A stretch of 64,000 nucleotides of DNA from Paenibacillus agricola. GTDB lineage: Bacteria > Bacillota > Bacilli > Paenibacillales > NBRC-103111. The notes below the pieces were generated by a model, which saw nothing but the letters and a program-made list of their open reading frames with translations, searched no databases and was not told where the DNA came from. The stretch is taken from contig NZ_JAAOIW010000001.1 of NCBI RefSeq assembly GCF_011440305.1, positions 372,001 to 436,000 of the forward strand, read 5' to 3'. The position numbers were made by a program, and so were the translations under genes. Of the stretch, positions 1 through 9,124 are shown piece after piece. Each line of letters begins with the position of its first letter. Position 1 is the stretch's first letter.

Positions 1-1604
1 GCCTGAATTTCAATGTTGTAGGATGCTAGATTCATTTTATAAGGTGCGACTTTAGTTGTATCATTTACTTTCAGCACTAAGCCTGAACCCTTTTCCGAAT
101 TAGGAAGGGTGTAGGAATAACTGACAACCAAAGCAGAGTTCGGTAAAATATTCTGTGTAGTTAACGTCTGGCGGTTCCCGCTATAAGTATAACCATCCAA
201 ACTTAAGAGCTCCGTTTGAAACACAGGAACGGTCATCGGGATATCACTTTTATTAAAGATTTTGAATTTGGACGTAACGCTTTTAGAGCCTTCGTCGGTG
301 TTATCGTTAATGTGGAATTCAACGACTGAAACCTCTAGATTGGAATGAATGAGCTGACTTAATGGATCAAATACCATGGGCAGCCCAAAAACATAGGAAG
401 GATAAGTGACTTTTGCAGCCGTGCTTGGAAGCAAGATATTAAGTCTGCCTACATTATAACTAACAACAGTTGGGACACCCGATGCTCCAGCTTGAGTGAA
501 TTTCTCGGGAGTTAATAAATTAATACTGGATAGAACGGTATCATTATCCGTAGAAATTGCGAAATGGATATATTTTTGTTCATTGGATTCAAGAATGATT
601 TCACCTTGCTCTACCTTATTCCCATAATAAGACTGGGATTGCGAACCTGCTGTGTTACTGCTACCCACAGATGCTGTATCCGCTCCTGTAGAAGCTGGCA
701 GCCCTGTATTCGTGCCTTGCTGCTCCCCAGTGCCCGTTGCACCTCCTGTTGCTGTAGCAGGATCGATAGCAGGTGCAGTTGTTGCTGGATCTGTCTCAGG
801 CAGTGGAGTGCCGGTAATAGCCGATTCAGGCATAACCGAGGCTTGGACTGCTTTCTCGGTAGTTTTGTCAGTGACCTGCTTTCCCTCATAAATCTTAGAC
901 GCGGTCTTGCCATCGATAATGAACTCAGGCAAGGTCTCGCGGCGATCCGTAGGGTTCGTTACAAGCAACTGTAGCACTTGAACTGTACCTTTTTCCGTAA
1001 CTTCCTTCTGGATACTTATTGGCGTATATTCCAATGGGGAGGTTAGTGAAGGAATTTTAAACGTTTCGCCCCATTTTTTTACGGAGGCAGGATCCGTAAT
1101 TTTCATATCGCTGCCTTTCCACGATTGTCCACTAATCGGTATCGCAACTATTCGAACCTCGGTTTTCGGGTATACATAATAATCGACCTCTGTCCAGTTA
1201 GCTTCCGCTAACGTTACCGTATCTGTGCGGTCAATATCGGCTAAATAGCTTAACTCAGTCGTTGCTTTTGGTTGAATAGAACGTGGGTTTGAAGCACTAG
1301 CTTGCAATGTATATTCTACACCTTCAACGGTCTTTACACGAAGCTCGTATTCAGGTACACGACTGATGGCAGCTCCGTTGTTTTTCATCCGAACTACAAC
1401 CCCTACACGGGTTCCGGCTTCAATACGATCGTTCAAAACCGTTTTAATATCGACATTTAAACTATCCGTTAATTTATAAGTAACCGCAGCAGGTGTTCCT
1501 GAGTTCGCACCTGCTACTTCAGCTGCCATTGCCGCATAGCTTGATGATAAAAGTGAGGTTGTAATAAGGACGGATACTGCTGTATGTTTCCAATTCATTT
1601 TCAT
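1..1604 (-). CDS. Exported protein of unknown function, cut by the window edge
   Basis: The frame starts at an ATG at 1604, seven bases after a GGAGGT ribosome binding site, and stays open to base 1, so the C-terminus lies outside the window. The first 28 or so residues form a signal peptide (MKMNWKHTAVSVLITTSLL, then small residues ending in AMA). The mature part is beta-rich, with a segment near residues 50-130 of the pattern variable-N-G-then-VPEYELRVKT followed by a polar stretch and an IQP turn. The same pattern recurs in the exported protein at 6889-9093. A Thr/Gly/Ala/Pro-rich linker (about residues 240-320) divides the protein. It is the last visible gene of the RND pump cluster, 22 bases after the adaptor gene. 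I do not recognise a named family; an extracytoplasmic accessory role is inference. Confidence 0.8.
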   Translation of the reverse strand, partial: MKMNWKHTAVSVLITTSLLSSSYAAMAAEVAGANSGTPAAVTYKLTDSLNVDIKTVLNDRIEAGTRVGVVVRMKNNGAAISRVPEYELRVKTVEGVEYTLQASASNPRSIQPKATTELSYLADIDRTDTVTLAEANWTEVDYYVYPKTEVRIVAIPISGQSWKGSDMKITDPASVKKWGETFKIPSLTSPLEYTPISIQKEVTEKGTVQVLQLLVTNPTDRRETLPEFIIDGKTASKIYEGKQVTDKTTEKAVQASVMPESAITGTPLPETDPATTAPAIDPATATGGATGTGEQQGTNTGLPASTGADTASVGSSNTAGSQSQSYYGNKVEQGEIILESNEQKYIHFAISTDNDTVLSSINLLTPEKFTQAGASGVPTVVSYNVGRLNILLPSTAAKVTYPSYVFGLPMVFDPLSQLIHSNLEVSVVEFHINDNTDEGSKSVTSKFKIFNKSDIPMTVPVFQTELLSLDGYTYSGNRQTLTTQNILPNSALVVSYSYTLPNSEKGSGLVLKVNDTTKVAPYKMNLASYNIEIQ

Positions 1605-1626
1605 TGTAATACCTCCAGTAGACAGA

Positions 1627-2880
1627 TTATTTCGCTAGTTGTACCTTCTCTTTGTCTTTCAATTGATTTTGCCCCGATACGATAAGCTGCTCGCCTTCTT
1701 GAATACCCGAAAGCACTTCTTGGACGGTCTCGTTCAAGCGGCCGAGCTGTACCTTGCGTTTTTCGGCAATATCTCCAACAAGTACAAATACAGAGGTTTC
1801 TCCGCCTTCACGCACTACACTAAGCGTTGGTACTGTAATAACGACTTCATCCTTTTCCTCGGTAAGCAAAATTTGCACCTTCGTTCCCGGCTTAAGCTTC
1901 GTTTCGGGATTCGCAATTTCAAGCTCTAGCGGATAGGATTTGGATTGCGAGCTCATCACATCTGCCAAATAACTAACTTTGCCAACCAGCTTTTCGGTGC
2001 TGCCTGATACGTAGAAGGTCAATTCCTGCTTGCCGCGGACGAGTTGGGCAGATGCTTCAGTTAATTCAGCTTTCACCTTGATTGGATCCAACTGCTGAAC
2101 CTGCGCGGCTTTAAAACCGCCAGACAAGCTCATTCCTACTTCAATAGGTAGCTCAGTTAATACACCGCTAACGGGTGCTCTTAGCTCCAAATTGTTAAGC
2201 GTGCGGTCAGCCTCACGAATACTAAGGTTAGACGATTCCAATTGGGTTTCCAATTGAGATAAAGTGTTAGCTGTTTGGATCGTATTTAGCTTGTTTTGAG
2301 CACTTTCCAAATCCAGCTTAAGATTATTTAATTGAGTGTCTGCTTGTTCGAGCTGGAATTTGGTTAACAGACCTAAATCATAATCATTCCGAGCTTTGGC
2401 ATAATTTTTCTCGGCATCCTTGATCGATTGCTCTATTTTTGTAACGGCATTTTGTAAATCGACCTTCGAATTTACCAGATCTTCCTGGGCTTTGGATAAT
2501 TGCTGGCTGGCGCTTTTCACACCAAGCAGCCCTTTTTGTTTTTGCAGTTGGACATCGGTAGGATCCAGCTTAAGGATTAACTCGCCTTTTTCCACCATAT
2601 CTCCGCGTTTTTTATAAATCTCTTGGATATCGCCACTTACCTTAGTCACGATATCCATTTGGATTGAGGACACAACATCTGCAACCTGCTCCAGAGGCGC
2701 CCCAATCGTTTTCTTCTCCACTTTTGCTACTTTAACGGACTTTATTACAGGCTCTGCTGCTGTTGGGGTAGGTGCTGTTGTTGCGGGACTAGTGCAGCCT
2801 GCCAATATAGCTGTGCTTAATACAACGGCTCCTAACAATTTCGTGCTTTTTTTGGCGGAATTGATCATTTTAAAGTTCAT
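1627..2880 (-). CDS. RND/HlyD-type membrane fusion protein (lipoprotein adaptor)
   Basis: This 417-residue protein is the periplasmic-adaptor-type partner of the RND pump encoded just upstream (31-base gap). It has a lipoprotein signal with lipobox LAGC at about residues 26-29, followed by a Thr/Pro/Ala linker. Next come a lipoyl/barrel-sandwich half (VSGDIQEIYKKRGDMVEKGE), a long coiled-coil hairpin at about 120-225 rich in Gln, Leu and Lys, the second lipoyl half (LRAPVSGVLTELPIEVG), a beta-barrel and a C-terminal membrane-proximal domain (GIQEGEQLIVSGQ). In Gram-positive bacteria such lipoproteins sit on the outer face of the membrane. It is likely co-transcribed with the regulator, pump and exported protein. 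Substrate cannot be told from sequence. Confidence 0.9.
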   Translation of the reverse strand: MNFKMINSAKKSTKLLGAVVLSTAILAGCTSPATTAPTPTAAEPVIKSVKVAKVEKKTIGAPLEQVADVVSSIQMDIVTKVSGDIQEIYKKRGDMVEKGELILKLDPTDVQLQKQKGLLGVKSASQQLSKAQEDLVNSKVDLQNAVTKIEQSIKDAEKNYAKARNDYDLGLLTKFQLEQADTQLNNLKLDLESAQNKLNTIQTANTLSQLETQLESSNLSIREADRTLNNLELRAPVSGVLTELPIEVGMSLSGGFKAAQVQQLDPIKVKAELTEASAQLVRGKQELTFYVSGSTEKLVGKVSYLADVMSSQSKSYPLELEIANPETKLKPGTKVQILLTEEKDEVVITVPTLSVVREGGETSVFVLVGDIAEKRKVQLGRLNETVQEVLSGIQEGEQLIVSGQNQLKDKEKVQLAK

Positions 2881-2911
2881 TTGCCGATTCTCCCTTTCAT
2901 CATCTATATGA

Positions 2912-5900
2912 TTAATGCGTAGTGGTTATCTTTTTGCTCGTATCGATAACGGTTGGTTCTTTCTTCTTAAACCAACCTGCCATTCTATCATTAGATCTAG
3001 CAATCATAGCATATACGATAGGAACAATTAATAGAGTGAGCAGAGTGGAGGTAGTCAAGCCTCCAATTACAACAACGGCCAAGCCCTTGGAAATCACTGT
3101 TCCTTTGGAAAAACCGAGTGCGAGTGGCATTAGTGCCAAAATAGTTGCGCCTGCTGTCATAATAATCGGTCTTAAACGTGTAGTCCCTGCTATGATTAAT
3201 GAATCATAGACAGAATTGCCGCTTTCACGCAGCTGCTGTACCCTATCAACCAGCACGATGGCATTGGTTACAACCACACCGATTAACATTAAGAATCCGA
3301 TCAGAGAAGTGATATTGACGGATTCATTGGTAACAAAAAGTCCCAGTAAACCACCAATCGCCGCTAGGGGCAGGGAGAACAAGATGGCAAGAGGTGCACT
3401 TGCATTACCAAAAGCCAATACCATTACCAAGTATACGATAAAGATCGACGCGCCCATAGCAACAAACATTTGCTGGAAGCTGGTTTCGATATCATCGGTA
3501 ACGCCCTTTACTTCTGCGCGAACATCACTTGGAAGCTCTACCGTTTTAAGTGCCTCACTGATTTTAGCACTTATACCACCTTTATCGGCACTATCGATTT
3601 TGGCATTAACCTTTACGATCTGTTCTTCGTTTTCACGTGTAATCGCAACTGCTGCATCAATTTGGCGAATCTTAGCTACTTCATTGAGATACACCGTTAC
3701 CCCTGTAGCGGTTTTAATAGGGAACTGCCCGATCTTTTCCACCGAATTTTTGAATGATTTATCCAGCATAATTTTGGTTTCAAAGGTCGTGTTATCGAAT
3801 TTCAAATCCCCGATGTTCTCCTCTACTAACCACCCACGCACTGTATTCGTAATTTGTGCAGAGGATAAACCATACAATCGTGCTTTATTCTGGTCAACAT
3901 TCACTTCAATTTCAGTCTTCGATTCACTTATAGTATCTTTAATTTCGGTTAACTCAGGAATTTCCTTCATCTTGGCTTTAACAATGTCAGCAGCTACCTG
4001 CAGGCTTTTCAGATCTTCACCCTTCAACGCATAGGAGAAGTCTGTGTCGGAGGCTGGCGGTCCACCAGCGGATAGTACAGAGCCTTCCGCTTCTGAGCCT
4101 TGCGGCAATGTGTAGAGGATCTTCTCCTTAAATTCCTTTGCCAAATCCTTGGCATTGGATGTTGCCGAAGCAGCAGCAAAGAAAGAGGATCTATAGGCAA
4201 TTCGATCCGTACTATTGCTATAGCCGATTAAGGATTCAAAATATTCGAATTTAGGCTCCCCATTGGCATCCTTGGCCTCAAGAATCATAGCCTCAATTTC
4301 TTTAACCTTAGCATCCATCGTCTCGATAGTCGTTTCACGTGGCATTTTTATCGAAAATGTCATCAGCTTATCCGAATCGCTTTCTGGCATGAAAGAAGTG
4401 GATAAATACGGAGTTACAGAAACAATAGTAACTATAAACAAGATAAATGCGAGCGTCAGCGTCTTCCAACTGTTGGCAAGAGACCACACCAATAGCTTTT
4501 TATATATTTTGGAGAAAATGCCCATGGACTCCGCTTCATCATGCACCTTGATTTTACTATTCATAACCATTAATTTGGCCATCATAGGAATAATCGTTAA
4601 AGCAACAATCAAGGAGGATATAAGTGCTACGCCGAGGGTAATCGCAAAGGGACGGAATACTTCACCCAACACACCACTTACGAAGGCAATGGGTCCAAAA
4701 ACCCCAACGGTTGTAATCGTTGATGAAGTAATCGCCGAAGCAACCTGGGCAGTCGCAAGCTTGATAACCGATTCATTACGCCGCTCTGCCTTTTCCAACT
4801 CGCTGTATATATTTTCGATAACAACTATACTATCATCAACTACCCGCCCAATGGCGATAGCCATACCGCCTAGGGTCATAATATTTAATGAAATTCCGAG
4901 CGGACCCATAAATAATAAAGTAACTATAATCGAGAGCGGAATTGAAACGAGGACAATGATCGTCATACGCACATTTCTTAAGAAAAGCAAAATCATAATG
5001 GACGCCAAAATCGCACCCAAAGCGCCTTCTTGAACCATGCCGTTGATGGAATGCTTAATATCCACTGCACTGTTATAAACTGTATGAAACACGATATTTG
5101 GATACTGGGTTTTCCAGCCAGCCATCAGCTTATCGGCTTCGTCTCCAAATTCAACAGCATTGGCATTTTTCGTTTTGAATAGGTTTACCCCGATAGCAGG
5201 CTGCCCATTTAAACGGGAATAGAAAGTCGCTTCGTTAATCGCCTCAATACGAACCAACTGCTTAAGCAGCAATGTATCACCTGCTGCTGTTGTAATTTTC
5301 ATGTTTTCAAGATTATATACGCTGTTAAGATCACTTTTCACTCGAACCATTTGGGTGTTTCCGTTGAAATCAACTGAACCCGCAGGGCTTGAAAGAATCG
5401 CAGATTTGATGCTTGTTGATACTTGGTCGGGCGACAAGCCATAGTTGCTTAAGGCATTGGCATCCATTTTCATTGTTAAAACAGCTTCTTGGTTACCTAT
5501 CGAATCCACATGGTCAATACCCTTGATGGATTCATAGCCTGGCAGAATCACATCTTTATATACTTTATCGAGATCCTGCTGACTCATTCCATTCGTTCCG
5601 TAAACGGATATGTAATAAACGGGCTCGGAGGCAAAGCCTAATGTTTGCACTTTTGGCTTCTCCGAAGATTGAGGTAAAATTACGTTCGCAATTAAGCTTT
5701 CTACATCTTTTTTTACATCATCTGGTTTTTTGTCGTTTTCCAATTCCAAAACGATCGTGGAAAAATTATCACTGGAGGTAGAGGTCATATTCTTGATACC
5801 GTCCAAGCTGGAAATGGATTTCTCCAAAGGCTTAGTGATATCGTCGAGTACATCCATCGGAGGGGCTGTGTATGAAGTATTAATCAATACGACCGGAAAT

Positions 5901-6025
5901 GAAATATCCGGAAAGCTTTCCACCTTCAGCGTGGTCGTTGTATAAAGCCCACCTGCTAACAGCAACAGGGTAATAATGACCACAGCCGTAATATTTTTCA
6001 TTGAAAACTCGGTCAACTTGTTCAT
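2912..6025 (-). CDS. RND-family efflux transporter (AcrB/SwrC-like)
   Basis: A 1037-residue inner-membrane proton-driven exporter of the AcrB/AcrD/AcrF superfamily, closest in layout to Bacillus SwrC (YerP). Features are an N-terminal membrane helix (ITAVVIITLLLLAGGLYTTT), two large extracytoplasmic loops, and two bundles of membrane helices. The helix-4 motif GRVVDDSIVVIENI near residue 400 carries the paired aspartates used for proton relay. The second half repeats the pattern (IGVVVTNAIVLVDRV). I place the start at 6025 (MNKLTEF), preceded by GGAGGAG at good spacing; an in-frame ATG at 6046 overlaps that ribosome site. The MarR-type regulator gene lies 93 bases upstream and the adaptor follows. 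Known relatives export surfactin-like lipopeptides or drugs; the substrate here is unknown. Confidence 0.93.
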   Translation of the reverse strand: MNKLTEFSMKNITAVVIITLLLLAGGLYTTTTLKVESFPDISFPVVLINTSYTAPPMDVLDDITKPLEKSISSLDGIKNMTSTSSDNFSTIVLELENDKKPDDVKKDVESLIANVILPQSSEKPKVQTLGFASEPVYYISVYGTNGMSQQDLDKVYKDVILPGYESIKGIDHVDSIGNQEAVLTMKMDANALSNYGLSPDQVSTSIKSAILSSPAGSVDFNGNTQMVRVKSDLNSVYNLENMKITTAAGDTLLLKQLVRIEAINEATFYSRLNGQPAIGVNLFKTKNANAVEFGDEADKLMAGWKTQYPNIVFHTVYNSAVDIKHSINGMVQEGALGAILASIMILLFLRNVRMTIIVLVSIPLSIIVTLLFMGPLGISLNIMTLGGMAIAIGRVVDDSIVVIENIYSELEKAERRNESVIKLATAQVASAITSSTITTVGVFGPIAFVSGVLGEVFRPFAITLGVALISSLIVALTIIPMMAKLMVMNSKIKVHDEAESMGIFSKIYKKLLVWSLANSWKTLTLAFILFIVTIVSVTPYLSTSFMPESDSDKLMTFSIKMPRETTIETMDAKVKEIEAMILEAKDANGEPKFEYFESLIGYSNSTDRIAYRSSFFAAASATSNAKDLAKEFKEKILYTLPQGSEAEGSVLSAGGPPASDTDFSYALKGEDLKSLQVAADIVKAKMKEIPELTEIKDTISESKTEIEVNVDQNKARLYGLSSAQITNTVRGWLVEENIGDLKFDNTTFETKIMLDKSFKNSVEKIGQFPIKTATGVTVYLNEVAKIRQIDAAVAITRENEEQIVKVNAKIDSADKGGISAKISEALKTVELPSDVRAEVKGVTDDIETSFQQMFVAMGASIFIVYLVMVLAFGNASAPLAILFSLPLAAIGGLLGLFVTNESVNITSLIGFLMLIGVVVTNAIVLVDRVQQLRESGNSVYDSLIIAGTTRLRPIIMTAGATILALMPLALGFSKGTVISKGLAVVVIGGLTTSTLLTLLIVPIVYAMIARSNDRMAGWFKKKEPTVIDTSKKITTTH

Positions 6026-6118
6026 CTCTCTACTCCTCCATAACATAACATTGGCTGACTACTTAGACGCAGCCTTCAGTAATACCCCTTCAAATTTATG
6101 CAAATTCACGAAAATCGC

Positions 6119-6640
6119 TTAATCCATATTGCTAAAAAGCTTTTCCCGCCGCAACTCCCACTCTTCTTCAAAACCGACCAAACGTTCCAAAAACATCTCA
6201 TGGAGAGCTTGCATTTCTATGAAACGTCGTTTCGAAACATCGTGGGCTGGTCGTTCAAATTCCTCTACTGCATCCAAATTTGAATATACACCCAATGTCG
6301 ATTCAATCAACTTCCGGATGCTTTGTAATTTCGTAATGGTACTATGAACGGATGCCATGCTAAAATCGTCTGCTATGTAGTAATAATCCTTGCGGTTGCT
6401 GCTGGTTGGCAGCTTGTGGCACATCATATGTTTTTCCAGCGTCCTGACCTGCACACTGATCGCTGCTTTCGTAACCCCAAGCTCCTCAGCCATTTCCTGT
6501 AAGCTAACTGGGTTAGAAGCAAACAATAAATGGGCAAAAATTTTGCCTACCAAAGGACTAAAGCCTTCCGCTTCAAAAGAAAGCGACATATGGTTGCTTA
6601 TGTTTGTACGTAAATCGACAAAGGATAGTGGTGATTTCAT
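6119..6640 (-). CDS. GbsR/MarR-family transcriptional regulator
   Basis: A 173-residue winged-helix regulator. The DNA-binding part is visible as SLQEMAEELGVTKAAISVQV followed by RTLEK, near residues 45-75, with a GbsR-like flank (LVGKIFAHLLFASNPV before it). The C-terminal half is helical and charged, as in GbsR-type dimers. Start at 6640 follows a GAGGAG site; a longer open frame to 6703 would run through the promoter and the perfect palindrome at 6666-6701, so it is rejected. It is first in the operon with the RND pump, adaptor and exported protein, so it is probably their autoregulated repressor. The effector is unknown. Confidence 0.85.
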   Translation of the reverse strand: MKSPLSFVDLRTNISNHMSLSFEAEGFSPLVGKIFAHLLFASNPVSLQEMAEELGVTKAAISVQVRTLEKHMMCHKLPTSSNRKDYYYIADDFSMASVHSTITKLQSIRKLIESTLGVYSNLDAVEEFERPAHDVSKRRFIEMQALHEMFLERLVGFEEEWELRREKLFSNMD

Positions 6641-6665
6641 TGCAAGCAAACTCCTCGGATCAGTC

Positions 6666-6701
6666 GTTGATATCGTTAACAACATTGTTAACGATATCAA
6701 C
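6666..6701. promoter_or_regulatory. Perfect 17-bp inverted repeat, probable regulator operator
   Basis: The left arm GTTGATATCGTTAACAA (6666-6682) and its exact reverse complement (6685-6701) are separated by only two bases. It lies between the predicted -10 element and the regulator start codon at 6640, covering the expected transcription start. It is the natural operator for the GbsR/MarR-like product of the adjacent gene; that assignment is inference. Confidence 0.8.
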
Positions 6702-6728
6702 ACTAAATCTTTTTGGATTTACTGTCAA
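6700..6728 (-). promoter_or_regulatory. Promoter of the RND pump operon
   Basis: A consensus -35 TTGACA (6728-6723) and a weak -10 TAGTGT (6705-6700) are separated by 17 bases. The -10 overlaps the end of the perfect palindrome, which fits repression by steric block. Confidence 0.6.
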
Positions 6729-6888
6729 TGGCAATTGGAAGATTTAACAAATTGTTCATAATTGGAAGAAATTTCATCATTTAAACGATATTTTTAAGCA
6801 TAACATATAGAACATATGTTCTCAACACAAAAATAGAATGTGAAAACCATGATAGGAGCCACGGATATCCACATTCTACAATACGTAT

Positions 6889-9093
6889 TCAGTTTGTTGT
6901 TGAAAACCAGTCTATTTTTTTCGTTGCCAGCAGCTTTTTTTGTCCTTGAAAGGAGTCATATACGCTGAGCTTGTAGGTCTTTAACGTATCCAGATGAAAT
7001 ATTAAGTCCAAATCCCGTTCTATAATCTTGAATTCCTTTTTTTTACCGAGCCTTATTTTATCATCATTGGCAGCTGGATCTGAGGAAACTGCCCCTGCTG
7101 CTGTGCCCGCTTCAACGCTATGGGTATCAAAATCCTTGAAATCATATTCTTTGGTAAACGATTTATTGCCAAGCTCATCCTCAAAGCCAAACACCAGCTT
7201 ACGCCCTTCTGTATTGGCCTCCATCCGCATATTTTTGACTAGCTCATAATCAAAGGTCAGCCTTAATTCATTGCGGTCTAGCCAAGTATTGATGCTGCCT
7301 ATGGTTAGCTGGTACGGCGCTAGGTCAACCTTGACGAAATCCTCTTGAGCCATGAAATTTTCGTTAGGCAGCCAAAAAGCAGCTGCATTCACATAGGCAT
7401 CAGGAACAGCATCCTTCTCCGTATATTTATCCTCGGTTATCGCCTCACCAATCATCACATGCATATTGGTAGTAGGGAAAGTTTTCGGTAAGGTACTGGA
7501 GAGGAACAGAAGTGCACTTCCACCTGGCCCCACCTTATTTTTGATCTCGGAAATAACAGCGGGATAAACCGAGCCATCCACTGTTTTAAACTGGGCTACA
7601 AGCTTAGACACATCTGTGAGGCGCTTTTCCAGATTGACCGCTTCCATCTGAACCGTAAAGATATCAGCAGTATCTCCCGAATACGTATTTACATTTAAAA
7701 CCTTGTAGCTCGCGCTGCGTCCCACGCTTGTTTTTTTGTAAATCTCCCCTACATTTAAATAAGGCATATTCAATAGCTCTGAACGATGGGCAAATTCCAA
7801 AAGCTTTTCCTTTTCCGTTTCTCCAATCTTCTCTTCTAATATGAGCTTAATCGTGGAAAATTGGTATGTATAAGGCATTTTACCGATGAATTGAAAATTC
7901 GCTTCAGCCCCCTTAGGGAGCCCAATCATTTTATCCGTCTTAATTAATTTGGCTTCCACTTTGACATGATCGTCTAAAAGATAATATCCTACTAGATCTG
8001 GGATCGGAAGTGCTTCAGCACCTTTATTAAATAAGGTTAAATTCGCTGTCAAAATATCCTGGTCCTCCCAAGGAAGCCGTTGGAACGAATTTAGCTTGGA
8101 GGTATAAGTACCCGCTTTATTCGAAAAATTATATTCGGTTCCCGTATCTACACGATCAGGATCGGATACCTGAGGCAGCTCAAAATAAGCAATCGGGAGA
8201 TTCAGCTTCAAATCAGGTGCGTTCTGGATAATAACAAGCTGCCAGCCTTCGGTACTGACCGCTATCGGTATGGAGCCACTCAGTTCAACCTCTTCGTTCA
8301 CCTGTGGATTAATTGCTAGATCCTTTAAACTTTTGGCATCTAGTGGATACATATAGCCTTCTCCCGTGCGCAGCAGAAACTGGTAGGCCGGAACCAAGGC
8401 TGTACGATTTCCGATGTTTTCCATATTTAAAACAACGGTGGGCGAGTAATTTTTCTCATTTTTGGACATCCATACTTTCTTGATGGAGCCTTTAACCTGC
8501 GTACCTGCCATATTAATTGTATGGGAGCCAGCTACCGGGGTTAATACAGAGTAATCCTCAGGGACAGCAACCTCTCCCAGCTTTCGTTCAAAGTTTGGCT
8601 CACTAAAATCCCATTTAATAACCTCAAAAATAAGATCCTTCAGCTCTGTCGCATCATTAACTGTCGCATAAAAGCTAATGTCCTGCACGGACTGTGGCGT
8701 AATCCGGTTTTTATCCTTGTCCTGCGGTAGCACCTTCACCGAAATTTGGTTGCCCGCTTGTGTCCGCATCCGCACCCAATAATCAATAAATAGCAAATCG
8801 CTGTTCGTGACATTGTTGACGCCAAGTGTGAAGGAAACCGTCTTGCCGCTTTGCTCCGTCAGCATGGTGACATTTTTCAGTTCAAAATAGCTGCCTCCGG
8901 CAATTTCCACCTTCCCCAATGCCGGTGCAGAGCCTGTTGTGAGCTCTCCTGTTGGATTGCTGCTTGGCGGAGCTACCATGCCGCTATCGACGCTACTATT
9001 GGCGCTCTCAGCGGCTGAAGTGGGGAGGGCTGAAACAAAGGTTAAAGCTACTGCCAGTAGCAGGATGGCGCTCGATTGTTTGTTTATCTTCAT
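6889..9093 (-). CDS. Large exported protein of about five repeated beta-sandwich-like modules
   Basis: A 734-residue protein with a signal peptide (residues 1-28, hydrophobic core ILLLAVALTFVSALPTSAA). After a Ser/Gly/Pro linker the chain falls into about five segments of 100-120 residues. Each begins with an alternating hydrophobic strand. The strand is followed by an N-x-G or N-K-G turn, a P-aromatic segment, a T-x-D/E-G-x-x-Y hairpin and a terminal TP/NP-Q or PKG-E turn (for example VLNMENIGNRTALVPAYQF and FKTVDGSVYPAVI). This suggests tandem Ig-like domains. It ends the operon that carries two ABC ATPases, an adaptor, an FtsX permease and a solute-binding protein (31-base gap). The N-terminal protein of the window, in the RND cluster, shows the same module. 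No named family is recognised; a surface scaffold or accessory role is a guess. Confidence 0.85.
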   Translation of the reverse strand: MKINKQSSAILLLAVALTFVSALPTSAAESANSSVDSGMVAPPSSNPTGELTTGSAPALGKVEIAGGSYFELKNVTMLTEQSGKTVSFTLGVNNVTNSDLLFIDYWVRMRTQAGNQISVKVLPQDKDKNRITPQSVQDISFYATVNDATELKDLIFEVIKWDFSEPNFERKLGEVAVPEDYSVLTPVAGSHTINMAGTQVKGSIKKVWMSKNEKNYSPTVVLNMENIGNRTALVPAYQFLLRTGEGYMYPLDAKSLKDLAINPQVNEEVELSGSIPIAVSTEGWQLVIIQNAPDLKLNLPIAYFELPQVSDPDRVDTGTEYNFSNKAGTYTSKLNSFQRLPWEDQDILTANLTLFNKGAEALPIPDLVGYYLLDDHVKVEAKLIKTDKMIGLPKGAEANFQFIGKMPYTYQFSTIKLILEEKIGETEKEKLLEFAHRSELLNMPYLNVGEIYKKTSVGRSASYKVLNVNTYSGDTADIFTVQMEAVNLEKRLTDVSKLVAQFKTVDGSVYPAVISEIKNKVGPGGSALLFLSSTLPKTFPTTNMHVMIGEAITEDKYTEKDAVPDAYVNAAAFWLPNENFMAQEDFVKVDLAPYQLTIGSINTWLDRNELRLTFDYELVKNMRMEANTEGRKLVFGFEDELGNKSFTKEYDFKDFDTHSVEAGTAAGAVSSDPAANDDKIRLGKKKEFKIIERDLDLIFHLDTLKTYKLSVYDSFQGQKKLLATKKIDWFSTTN

Positions 9094-9124
9094 GTTGAAT
9101 TTGGCCTCCTAAACATATTCGCAA

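Noticed and set aside
3216-5033. Long plus-strand frames opposite the RND gene
   Set aside because: They mirror the codon pattern of the pump on the other strand and have no family features.
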